A stretch of 5,630 nucleotides of DNA from Gammaproteobacteria bacterium (GCA_003540955.1 DPMX01000367.1:1-5630), one strand, 5' to 3'. Counted from the first letter of the stretch, positions 1 to 5,630 are shown. The notes: generated by a model from the letters alone, not told the origin. A program made the numbers and translations.

Positions 1-1915
1 TGGCGTAAGCAGCCGGCGGATCATAGTGTCGGGTTGCGGTCAAAGTCGGTTCCACCTCGTCCTCATCGGGGCGAGTAAAACGGTCGTAGTAGGTAATATA
101 GGCGATTTCAGCAACAGTCATGCTGCGATCAGGAGATCCCTTCACATAAATTTTTCCTTCGTCAACTTCCAAGTCAGCCGCGTTCGCCTCCATTACGTGA
201 GCAGCAATGGTAAGTAGCTTATTACGAACATCCGTTGCGGCTCGAATCACCGATCCACCCCCGATAACCGCGCTTCTGCTGGCAAACGTCCCCATACCAT
301 ATGCCCCTGTTGCCGTATCGCCGTCGAGGACGACAACATCGTCGAACGGCACACCAAGCGTTTCGGCTGCTACTTGGGCCAACGTCGTTTTAAGCCCCTG
401 GCCATGGCTAAATTGTCCACTTCTGACAGTAACTTTTCCGGTTGGGTCCATTTCTACTGTTGTTGTGTCATGCAAGGTCGCAGGAAAACCACTCTCTTCC
501 GCTGATCTACTACCCCAGTTAGTCTGCTCAACGAAAAATGCAATTCCGACACCCCTGAGTTTTCCATCTTTGGTGCTGCGCGGTTGCTTCTTGGTCTGCT
601 CGTAGTCCGACATTTCCATGCATTTTTCCAACACCTTGTGATAATCGCCACTGTCGTATGTCTGATTAGTTGACGTGGTATATGGAAATTCATCGTGGCG
701 AATAAAATTTTTCCGGTAAATTTCGACGATGTCCAAATCTAACAACCTTGCCGCCTTGGTCATCACCATTTCGCGCGCGTAGCAGCCGGCCGACCAGCCA
801 ACTCCACGGTAGGCCCCCGTAGACATCTTATTAGTTAAACAGACGACCGTCTCGAAACTGATATTTGGCACTGTGAAGGCGCCCGGGGCCCCATTATTTG
901 CTGCCACAGACTCTATAAGGCCAGACCAGGGATACTGTGAATAGGCACCAGAATCTCCGATATTCTTAATCTTCATCCCAACCATCGTGCCATCCTTCAT
1001 GAAAGCGATATTCATGTAGATGGTACATTGCTTCGCGTGCGACGCACTCAGCAAGTGTTCACGTCGATCCTCGATCCACTTTACCGGCTGCTTGATCTCT
1101 TTCGCGATCCACGGCAGGATAAATTCTTCTGGGAAAAAGTGCGCCTTTTGTCCAAACCCCCCGCCGACAGTCGGCGCGACCACCCGGATTGTCTGTTCAG
1201 AGATTCCCAAATTTACTGCAATTGACGTACGTAAAGGATATGGCATCTGCGTCGACGACCACACAGTCAGCGTATCGTCCCAACCCCAAGCAGCCATTAC
1301 TCCACGCGTTTCCATCGGTGCAGCTGAAGTGCGGCCGGTTGTAATTTTTTCACTTACGACCAAATCAGCTTCAGAAAAGGCCTTGTCGACATCGCCGTTA
1401 CTAAATGAATCCGCGTAATACACGTTGCTTTCAAGATCTTCATGAATCAGGACAGCATCTGGTTGCATTGCATCTTCTACGTCGTTGTACGCCGGTAAAG
1501 TTTCATATTCCACTTCAATCAAATCGACAATATCTTCCGCAATATAACGACTCGGAGCCACTACCGCTGCGATGATCTCCCCCACAAAACGTACTTTACC
1601 GTGTGCGAAAAACGGCATTAACACAGGGTGTAGAGTACCGCGGGTGTTCGGAAAGAATGTCGTCGCCCCAGCACTAAAGTCCTCGTTAGTAAAGATATGT
1701 ATACAGTCCGGATGCTTCTTAGCCGCATCAAGCTTCAAACTCTTAATCCGTGCGTGGGCATGCGTACTACGAAAAAAAGCGATTTCTAGAGTATCCGGCA
1801 ATTTTATGTCATCAACATACTTTGCCTGACCCATCAGAATTTGCGGATCCTCACTACGCTTACGGGGCACCCCGATATGTTTGGTTACACCAGCTAGTTC
1901 AATTGGTTTTTTCAT
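1..1915 (-). CDS. Molybdopterin-binding large subunit of a xanthine dehydrogenase-family hydroxylase (CoxL-like, not form I CODH), 3' end cut by window edge
   Basis: The frame is open from ATG at 1915 to the left edge: 638 residues of a family usually near 770-810. It should carry the Mo-cytosine-dinucleotide cofactor and hydroxylate the substrate. Visible: N-terminal domain with GQAKYVDDI (29-37) and THAHARI (51-57); METRG (201-205); STQ (221-223), whose Gln by family analogy contacts the Mo oxo group; GGGFGQK (251-257); active-site loop AYRGVGW (368-374); GQG (505-507); GTFASRS (542-548). The C-terminal catalytic Glu (GVGE region) lies outside the window. The loop has neither the copper-ligand Cys of AYxCSFR nor the form II AYRGAGR, so CO oxidation is unlikely and the substrate is unknown. 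The start follows a GGTGGGG ribosome-binding stretch and lies 15 bases after the CoxS-like stop. Family assignment is firm; specificity is not. Confidence 0.93.
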   Translation of the reverse strand, partial: MKKPIELAGVTKHIGVPRKRSEDPQILMGQAKYVDDIKLPDTLEIAFFRSTHAHARIKSLKLDAAKKHPDCIHIFTNEDFSAGATTFFPNTRGTLHPVLMPFFAHGKVRFVGEIIAAVVAPSRYIAEDIVDLIEVEYETLPAYNDVEDAMQPDAVLIHEDLESNVYYADSFSNGDVDKAFSEADLVVSEKITTGRTSAAPMETRGVMAAWGWDDTLTVWSSTQMPYPLRTSIAVNLGISEQTIRVVAPTVGGGFGQKAHFFPEEFILPWIAKEIKQPVKWIEDRREHLLSASHAKQCTIYMNIAFMKDGTMVGMKIKNIGDSGAYSQYPWSGLIESVAANNGAPGAFTVPNISFETVVCLTNKMSTGAYRGVGWSAGCYAREMVMTKAARLLDLDIVEIYRKNFIRHDEFPYTTSTNQTYDSGDYHKVLEKCMEMSDYEQTKKQPRSTKDGKLRGVGIAFFVEQTNWGSRSAEESGFPATLHDTTTVEMDPTGKVTVRSGQFSHGQGLKTTLAQVAAETLGVPFDDVVVLDGDTATGAYGMGTFASRSAVIGGGSVIRAATDVRNKLLTIAAHVMEANAADLEVDEGKIYVKGSPDRSMTVAEIAYITYYDRFTRPDEDEVEPTLTATRHYDPPAAYA

Positions 1916-1930
1916 CGCAGTAAACCCCAC

Positions 1931-2425
1931 CTAAGCCTTTGCTGTGCCGGATGATAGTGCGGCTTCGGCTGCCGCCACGACTGAGTCAACAATATCGTGA
2001 TAGCCGGTACACCGGCACAAATTACCCGATAAAGCTTCCCGAATCTCATCGCGTGCCGGTTTTGGATTATCTTCAAGAAAGGCTTTCATGCTCATCAAAA
2101 TTCCTGGTGTACAAAAACCACATTGAAGGCCTTGGTTTTCCCAAAAAGCATTTTGCAGCGGACTTAACTCCCCGTTTTTGTCTAACGATTCGATCGTCTC
2201 AATCGCCTTACCTTCCGCCTGCAGCGCAAAGGTAAGGCAAGAGCGGACAGGTAGACCATCCATTAAGATCGTACATGACCCGCAGATGCCATGTTCACAA
2301 CCAACGTGCGTACCGGTGAGATCGAGGTGATGTCGAATAAAATCAGACAGGAGTGTTCGAGGTTCAATCTCCCTATCATAGGCAGTTCCATTCACAGTAA
2401 GATGAATCTTTTGTTTATCAACCAT
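1931..2425 (-). CDS. 2x[2Fe-2S] iron-sulfur small subunit of the molybdenum hydroxylase (CoxS-like)
   Basis: A protein of 164 residues, the usual size for the small subunit. It relays electrons from the Mo centre in the large subunit to FAD in the medium subunit. The N-terminal plant-ferredoxin-like domain has cluster ligands C43, C48, C51 (CEHGICGSC) and C63. The C-terminal helical domain has C102 and C105 (CGFC) plus C137 and C139 (CRC), so all eight expected cysteines are present. GNLCRCTGY is a family signature. The frame can be extended two codons to a TTG at 2431, but AAGGAG (2437-2432) ends six bases before the ATG at 2425 and would abut the TTG, so ATG is chosen. It starts 10 bases after the FAD-subunit stop and ends with TAG 15 bases before the large subunit. 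No signal peptide is seen; cytoplasmic. Confidence 0.95.
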   Translation of the reverse strand: MVDKQKIHLTVNGTAYDREIEPRTLLSDFIRHHLDLTGTHVGCEHGICGSCTILMDGLPVRSCLTFALQAEGKAIETIESLDKNGELSPLQNAFWENQGLQCGFCTPGILMSMKAFLEDNPKPARDEIREALSGNLCRCTGYHDIVDSVVAAAEAALSSGTAKA

Positions 2426-2431
2426 TTTCAA

Positions 2432-2437
2432 CTCCTT
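2432..2437 (-). promoter_or_regulatory. Strong ribosome-binding site that sets the start of the iron-sulfur subunit
   Basis: The minus strand reads AAGGAG six bases before ATG at 2425. The site overlaps the TAA stop of the upstream FAD-subunit gene (2438-2436), so ribosomes finishing that gene end on the site. This suggests translational coupling. It also excludes the in-frame TTG at 2431, which would have no spacer. Confidence 0.8.
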
Positions 2438-3311
2438 AACTGGCGGTTTGCGCTCGATTGAGGGCGTCTACCAGGGATCTAACCGTTAGCACTTCGGCAA
2501 CGTTACCACGATATTCATCGGTGACATGTACATCGCTTTCCGCGTCTACGACTTCGCTCACCCTTTTTGCAGCCTCTTCAAATAATTCATCTGAACAAAC
2601 CTGCCCGACTAATAGTTCCTCCACTGCTTTAGCCCGCACCGGGGTTGACGCGACGCCGAAAAGGACCACACGCACGTGAACACATTTCCCGCCATCGTCA
2701 AGCGCAATAATTGCCGCACTACCTACCAGTGCATAATCGCCGGCGCGCCGTGCAACTTCGTGTAATGCCCAACCGCAGTTTTTCGGTGGTTCCTTAAATA
2801 AAATCGATACAAGAACTTCATCACTTTGCAGTGCAGTTGTCATATAGGTGATAAAAAAATCTTCAGCCGCCATAACATGCCTATTTGACTTACTTTGTAT
2901 TTCATATTCGGCGTCCAGTAGTAGCGACATAGCGGGCAATTCAGAAGCTGGATCTGCATTTACAATGCTGCCGCCGACGGTACCTTTGTTACGGATCTGA
3001 AAATGCGCAATGTGCTCCAGCGCATCGACTAACATGGGTAGGCGTTCCCGAACGACGGGATCATGCTCAGCGATCGCTTGTGTCGTAGTGGCCTTTATTC
3101 GAACGCCATCAGTTTCATCCGTGATTTGGCTAGGATTGTCGATATTACTAATATCAATTAGAACCTGCGGTCTCGCCAAACGATAGTTCATCGCGGCAAT
3201 GAGACTTTGCCCACCGGCAAGGATCTTTGCGTCGTCGGCATGAGCACTCAATAATTCACACGCATGGTCGATACTCGTCGCTCTAAAATACTCAAAATTA
3301 GCTGGTTTCAT
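2436..3311 (-). CDS. FAD-binding medium subunit of the molybdenum hydroxylase (CoxM-like)
   Basis: Complete, 291 residues, typical of CoxM-type subunits. It belongs to the vanillyl-alcohol-oxidase FAD fold and takes electrons from the iron-sulfur subunit, passing them to an external acceptor. The two FAD motifs are intact: AGGQS (32-36) and TVGGS (111-115), the latter inside IRNKGTVGGS and followed by NADPASE, typical of the family. RRAGDYALVG (188-197) is another family signature, and the C-terminal CoxM domain follows from about residue 180. ATG at 3311 is preceded by AGAAGG at 3326-3321 with a 9-base spacer, lying over the last codons of the CoxG-like gene. The upstream stop is only 5 bases away and the downstream gene begins 10 bases after this stop, so all are very probably co-transcribed. 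The nicotinate/xanthine class cannot be told from this subunit. Confidence 0.95.
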   Translation of the reverse strand: MKPANFEYFRATSIDHACELLSAHADDAKILAGGQSLIAAMNYRLARPQVLIDISNIDNPSQITDETDGVRIKATTTQAIAEHDPVVRERLPMLVDALEHIAHFQIRNKGTVGGSIVNADPASELPAMSLLLDAEYEIQSKSNRHVMAAEDFFITYMTTALQSDEVLVSILFKEPPKNCGWALHEVARRAGDYALVGSAAIIALDDGGKCVHVRVVLFGVASTPVRAKAVEELLVGQVCSDELFEEAAKRVSEVVDAESDVHVTDEYRGNVAEVLTVRSLVDALNRAQTAS

Positions 3312-3316
3312 ATCGT

Positions 3317-3790
3317 TTAACCTTCTGCTGATTTGGTCTTCTTTTCTTCAAAAAGGTTCTTCATCTCATCGTTTAACGCCTTGAAAAACTGCTTCGCCAT
3401 ATATTTGGAGATTCCGGTCATTACGCGTCCACCGATACCGGCAATCAAGCCGCCAACCTCGGCATCACAAGACCAGCGCATTAATGTTCCATCCACCACT
3501 GTATCCAAATAGCAGTCTACCTTCATGTTGATATAGCCCGGTGTCCCCGCACCCTCACCATCGAGAACATAGTGATGCGGAAAATCGACATCTGTAACAC
3601 GGACCTTCCCCTCATAGTCGCCCTTGATGGCAGCCACGCCAAGCGAGACCGCCACGACATAACCACCTTCATCATCAGGCTCCATGGATTTGCACCCAGG
3701 GATAGTCCTTACAAGGATGTCGACGTCATGGAGCGCAGTCCACACATCTTGTGGTTCGTAGCGAAAATCTGCGGTTCCTTCGAGCTTCAT
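3317..3790 (-). CDS. CoxG-like SRPBCC-fold protein (carbon monoxide dehydrogenase subunit G family)
   Basis: 157 residues from ATG at 3790. Family marks: EGTADFRYEPQDVW near the N-terminus (residues 4-17), IPGC (30-33), GDYEGKV (57-63), GEGAGTPG (78-85) and the glycine-rich VGGLIAGIGGR (112-122). The fold makes a hydrophobic cup. CoxG proteins were described as recruiting CO dehydrogenase to the membrane, and mycobacterial CoxG has been reported to bind quinone. By analogy this protein could link the enzyme to the respiratory chain (inference). The C-terminus ends in a charged tail (EEKKTKSAEG) with no hydrophobic anchor helix. The frame extends to TTG at 3847 (19 extra residues), but family proteins start near MKLEGTADF, and a weak GAGTGGA site lies 5 bases before ATG 3790. 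First gene of the hydroxylase cluster; stop is 5 bases before the FAD subunit. Confidence 0.88.
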   Translation of the reverse strand: MKLEGTADFRYEPQDVWTALHDVDILVRTIPGCKSMEPDDEGGYVVAVSLGVAAIKGDYEGKVRVTDVDFPHHYVLDGEGAGTPGYINMKVDCYLDTVVDGTLMRWSCDAEVGGLIAGIGGRVMTGISKYMAKQFFKALNDEMKNLFEEKKTKSAEG

Positions 3791-3825
3791 AGTAGTCCAC
3801 TCTATTTCGCGCGCATACGTTGACC

Positions 3826-3852
3826 ACTCCCCGTTTGGGAGTTGCAAAACTC
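3826..3852. repeat. Two overlapping, mutually exclusive short hairpins in the leader of the CoxG-like gene
   Basis: Hairpin A: ACTCCC (3826-3831), loop of five, GGGAGT (3837-3842), a perfect 6-bp stem. Hairpin B: GAGTT (3839-3843), loop GCAA, AACTC (3848-3852), a perfect 5-bp stem. They share 3839-3842, so only one can form at a time. The pair ends 35 bases before ATG 3790, within the transcript of either promoter candidate. No U-run follows, so this is not an intrinsic terminator. Confidence 0.35.
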
Positions 3853-3867
3853 GACGGCGAATTTATT

Positions 3868-3895
3868 ACATTAAACCCTGTTTAGACCGGCGCAA
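3868..3895 (-). promoter_or_regulatory. Weaker second promoter candidate P2
   Basis: The minus strand reads TTGCGC (3895-3890), 16 bases, then TAATGT (3873-3868). The -35-like hexamer lies in the same 9-mer found at P1. The -10 match is poor (about 3 of 6). It may instead be a regulator site shared by the two 9-mers. Confidence 0.2.
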
Positions 3896-3985
3896 GCCCC
3901 CTAAATATGATTTGCGGTGTCACTAGACGCGCTGTTACTTAATCGAGTGAATAAATATTAATGTTTGTGCTCAGGTGGCGCAAGC
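3889..3985. repeat. Direct repeat of the 9-mer GGCGCAAGC (3889-3897 and 3977-3985)
   Basis: Two identical copies in the same orientation, 88 bases apart start to start, both upstream of the CoxG-like gene. On the coding strand each reads GCTTGCGCC and overlaps a candidate -35 box. They could be two binding sites for one regulator or duplicated -35 regions. A 9-base match within 279 bases can arise by chance but is not common. Confidence 0.45.
3955..3983 (-). promoter_or_regulatory. Candidate sigma70-type promoter P1 for the hydroxylase operon
   Basis: The minus strand reads TTGCGC (3983-3978), then 17 bases, then TAATAT (3960-3955). The spacing is ideal, but the boxes match the consensus at only about 3 and 4 of 6 positions. 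The -10 lies in an AT-rich run. Transcription would start near 3948 and leave a leader of roughly 160 bases before ATG 3790. Judged by eye only. Confidence 0.35.
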
Positions 3986-3997
3986 TGAGACAACTTG
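3981..3997. repeat. Imperfect dyad overlapping the P1 -35 region
   Basis: CAAGCTG and CAACTTG face each other across a three-base AGA centre, with six of seven positions paired (C/A mismatch at the fifth). It overlaps one copy of the repeated 9-mer and the P1 -35 candidate, where a repressor or activator could bind. This is a weak, visual observation. Confidence 0.25.
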
Positions 3998-4034
3998 AAA
4001 CTCGGCTCACAACCATAGCCACTGGTATACGCAA

Positions 4035-4080
4035 TCATTGATCCACGACTTTGGTTAGAACCGAAGCTTCTAATCAATGA
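4035..4080 (-). terminator. Nested inverted repeat at the 3' end of prs, possible transcript end structure
   Basis: The outer arms TCATTGAT (4035-4042) and ATCAATGA (4073-4080) are perfect 8-base complements. Inside are CTTTGGTT (4049-4056) and AACCGAAG (4059-4066), which pair except at one position, with a very short apical loop. The outer arm includes the last codons of prs, and the stop codon sits just inside it. There is no T-run on the minus strand after it, so it is not a textbook rho-independent terminator; it could stabilise or process the prs 3' end. Confidence 0.35.
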
Positions 4081-5026
4081 ACATCGAGCTGACTGACTGG
4101 CCAGTACCTATTCGATTAATACTCTCAGCAATTAATTCAGCGACCGTCAACTGTCGGATAACCTCGCATGCCTCCCCCGTCTCTGATAGCGGGATGGTAT
4201 CGGTAACCACCAACTCATCCAGACTCGATTGCGACACATTGTCAATAGCCGGCCCCGATAACACTGGGTGCGTACAATACGCTACGACACGTTTTGCACC
4301 GTTTTCTTTTAAGGCGTCTGCTGCCTTGCATAGCGTTCCCGCTGTATCGACCATATCATCTACGATTACGCAACTGCGACCACCAACGTCGCCGATGATA
4401 TTCATTACCTTGGCCTCATTCGCACGGGGTCGCCGTTTGTCGATGATAGCAAGGTCGGCATTGTCAAGGCGACTAGCTACAGCGCGTGCTCTAACGACCC
4501 CGCCCACGTCTGGCGAAACTATAATGAGATCGGGATATTCATGCTTCCAAATGTCACCAAGCAAAACCGGAGAGGCATAGATGTTATCCATTGGCATATC
4601 AAAAAACCCCTGGATCTGATCAGCGTGTAGATCTAGCGTCACTACCCGATCAGTACCAACACTCGAAATCATATTCGCTACCACCTTCGCGGTAATTGGT
4701 ACACGTGCAGAGCGGGGCCTACGGTCTTGCCGCGCATACCCGAGATATGGTACGACAGCCGTGATATACGCCGCCGATGCACGCCGCAAGGCATCGATCA
4801 ATACCAGCATCTCAAGCAAATTATCATTTGTCGGTTGACAGATAGACTGCAAAACAAATATATCCCGTCCTCTCACATTCTCTTCGATTTCGACATTAAT
4901 CTCTCCATCGCTGAATCTTCCGACTGTCGCCTTGCCGAGTTTCACCTGGAGATGGCCTGCTACTGCGCGTGCGAGGGCAAGATTCGAGTTCCCTGCGAAA
5001 AGCATCATCGTCGAGTCGTTAAGCAT
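4070..5026 (-). CDS. prs: Ribose-phosphate pyrophosphokinase (PRPP synthetase)
   Basis: Complete, 318 residues, matching class I PRPP synthetases (about 315). It transfers pyrophosphate from ATP to ribose 5-phosphate, giving PRPP for purine, pyrimidine, NAD, His and Trp synthesis, in the cytoplasm. Visible: GRFSDGE (36-42), VRGRDIF (51-57), TNDNL (66-70), RRASA (81-85), the flexible loop YARQDRRPRSARVP (97-110), the conserved His 134 in DLHADQIQGFFD, SPDVGGVVRA (171-180), KRRPRAN (197-203) and the PRPP/ribose-phosphate loop VDDMVDTAGT (222-231). All look functional. ATG at 5026 follows AAGGA (5041-5037) with a 10-base spacer; later in-frame ATGs at 5008 and 5005 lack such a site. A gap of 92 bases separates it from the nucleoside hydrolase upstream, with no clear terminator. 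It looks proteobacterial (beta/gamma type). Confidence 0.97.
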   Translation of the reverse strand: MLNDSTMMLFAGNSNLALARAVAGHLQVKLGKATVGRFSDGEINVEIEENVRGRDIFVLQSICQPTNDNLLEMLVLIDALRRASAAYITAVVPYLGYARQDRRPRSARVPITAKVVANMISSVGTDRVVTLDLHADQIQGFFDMPMDNIYASPVLLGDIWKHEYPDLIIVSPDVGGVVRARAVASRLDNADLAIIDKRRPRANEAKVMNIIGDVGGRSCVIVDDMVDTAGTLCKAADALKENGAKRVVAYCTHPVLSGPAIDNVSQSSLDELVVTDTIPLSETGEACEVIRQLTVAELIAESINRIGTGQSVSSMFID

Positions 5027-5051
5027 AACTCTAAGTTCCTTAGTAGTATTT

Positions 5052-5070
5052 ATTATGCGTGTTTATATAC
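5052..5070 (-). promoter_or_regulatory. Weak promoter-like -10 elements upstream of prs
   Basis: The 92-base gap holds two -10-like hexamers on the minus strand: TATAAA (5067-5062), preceded by TTGGTA with a TG that could give an extended -10 (TGG before TATATA), and CATAAT (5057-5052). No good -35 box stands 16-18 bases upstream of either. prs may thus have its own promoter as well as read-through from the nucleoside hydrolase gene. Confidence 0.25.
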
Positions 5071-5118
5071 CAACCGAATGAATTCCTGGCGCAGATAGCG
5101 GCTGCAGCATTAATATTT

Positions 5119-5630
5119 TCACGAGTCACTAAACCGGCTTAAACCTTCGAACAACAAGTCATAGAATCCGCTCGCATCTACTGTATGGATCCAATTAACG
5201 TTCGGGGGACGATCGGTCACCCGCCAAAAATCGACAGCCGTATGTCCGATCGTTAGCTCCGATTCCGTTTCAACCGTCAAGTTACAATTTTTGCCGTGAA
5301 AAAGTTCGGGCTTCAACAAGTAAGCTATAGTGCACGGATCATGCAAAGGCGCTCCGTTAGAGCCATATTTAGCAGAATCAAACTTATTATAAGAGTCCAG
5401 AATAGACACGGCAGCACGGCCAGCTTTGTTGTCGATCGCGCGAAGGCGATCTCTACGTTCCACTGTCGACAGTACTTGATGAGTGGCGTCTAACCCCATA
5501 ACCGTGATGCGAACACCGCTGCGAAATACACGATCTGCCGCATGTGGATCCACCAGAATATTGAACTCCGCCGATGGAGAAATATTTCCACCTTCCCGCA
5601 TGGCCCCACCCATCAATACGATTTCGGCGA
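5119..5630 (-). CDS. Inosine/uridine-preferring nucleoside hydrolase family protein, 5' part beyond the window
   Basis: The frame is open from the right edge to TGA at 5119, giving about 170 residues of a family near 310. The enzyme cleaves the N-glycosidic bond of ribonucleosides to base plus ribose. The visible part begins AEIVLMGGA, followed by GNISPSAEFNILVDP, where the Glu and Asn of AEFN (5571-5560) bind the ribose in characterised members, and HDPC (5343-5332), whose His is the proposed leaving-group acid and whose Asp is a calcium ligand. GHTAVD lies near the C-terminus. The DTDPGxDD calcium motif at the N-terminus is outside the window. A TTG/ATG at 5616-5611 is internal, because the family sequence continues upstream without a break. 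Purine or pyrimidine preference (RihA/B/C-like) cannot be decided. Next to prs, it suggests nucleoside salvage. Confidence 0.92.
   Translation of the reverse strand, partial: AEIVLMGGAMREGGNISPSAEFNILVDPHAADRVFRSGVRITVMGLDATHQVLSTVERRDRLRAIDNKAGRAAVSILDSYNKFDSAKYGSNGAPLHDPCTIAYLLKPELFHGKNCNLTVETESELTIGHTAVDFWRVTDRPPNVNWIHTVDASGFYDLLFEGLSRFSDS

Larger units (their letters stand above)
3791..4069. other. Intergenic region between prs and the hydroxylase cluster
   Basis: This is the only sizeable gap in the window and is richer in A+T than the genes around it, notably 3861-3880 and 3940-3964. No convincing ORF, tRNA or known riboswitch was seen. It should hold the control region of the hydroxylase operon: weak promoter candidates, a repeated 9-mer, an imperfect dyad and overlapping short hairpins, each listed separately. 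No divergent gene is present, so any regulator gene lies elsewhere. Confidence 0.7.

Noticed and set aside
207..605. 132-residue plus-strand open frame rich in Ser, Val and Leu
   Set aside because: It looks partly like a membrane protein, but it is antisense to the GQG and GTFASRS region of the large subunit and is a shadow frame.
454..693. 79-residue minus-strand open frame starting MNFHIPRQ
   Set aside because: It is an out-of-frame reading inside the large-subunit gene, whose own frame is uninterrupted and carries family motifs on both sides; there is no frameshift.
1020..1418. 132-residue plus-strand open frame
   Set aside because: It is antisense to the conserved core of the molybdopterin subunit and has no recognisable domain.
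1..1915. Annotating the large subunit as form I aerobic CO dehydrogenase (coxL)
   Set aside because: The copper-ligand Cys of AYxCSFR is replaced by Gly in AYRGVGW, so the form I signature is absent.
3791..3847. TTG start at 3847 adding 19 residues to the CoxG-like protein
   Set aside because: The extension does not resemble the family N-terminus, lacks a placed ribosome-binding site and would run through the hairpin region; ATG at 3790 fits better.
4077..4580. 167-residue plus-strand open frame opposite prs
   Set aside because: It is antisense to a fully conserved prs frame and its translation shows no recognisable family pattern.
5101..5108. Palindrome GCTGCAGC between the nucleoside hydrolase and prs
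   Set aside because: It is too short and has no loop or T-run, so it is not supportable as a terminator or operator by itself.
5611..5616. TTG or ATG at 5616-5611 as the start of the nucleoside hydrolase
   Set aside because: The upstream in-frame codons read AEIV, continuing the conserved EIVLMGGA strand, so the gene runs past the window edge.

Overview
The window holds six protein-coding genes, all on the minus strand, so transcription runs from right to left. No rRNA, tRNA, CRISPR array or insertion sequence was seen. Base composition looks roughly balanced by eye (not computed). The best taxonomic clue is the ribose-phosphate pyrophosphokinase. Its motifs (GRFSDGE, YARQDRRPRSARVP, KRRPRAN, DDMVDTAGT) read like the beta/gamma-proteobacterial type and unlike the alphaproteobacterial or Gram-positive types. 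The source is therefore probably a proteobacterium, most likely of the gamma or beta lineage; this comes from remembered family patterns, not from a search.

Layout in the direction of transcription: (1) 5630-5119, the C-terminal half of a nucleoside hydrolase, cut by the right edge; (2) 5026-4070, complete prs; (3) 4069-3791, a 279-base intergenic stretch with a possible prs 3' structure, weak promoter candidates and several short repeats; (4) 3790-1, a tightly packed cluster for a molybdenum hydroxylase of the xanthine oxidase/aerobic CO dehydrogenase superfamily. The cluster order is CoxG-like protein, FAD subunit (CoxM-like), 2x[2Fe-2S] subunit (CoxS-like), and the molybdopterin subunit (CoxL-like), which is cut by the left edge. 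Gaps inside the cluster are 5, 10 and 15 bases, as expected of one operon.

In the enzyme the three subunits should form a (LMS)2 complex. Substrate is hydroxylated at the Mo centre in L, electrons pass through two [2Fe-2S] clusters in S to FAD in M, and then to an acceptor, perhaps quinone. The L subunit has AYRGVGW at the active-site loop. Form I CO dehydrogenase has AYxCSFR, with the copper-ligand cysteine, and form II proteins have AYRGAGR. It should therefore not be annotated as a CO dehydrogenase, and its substrate is unknown. The upstream pair (nucleoside hydrolase plus PRPP synthetase) handles nucleosides, ribose and PRPP. This raises the untested idea that the hydroxylase acts on a nucleobase or another N-heterocycle.
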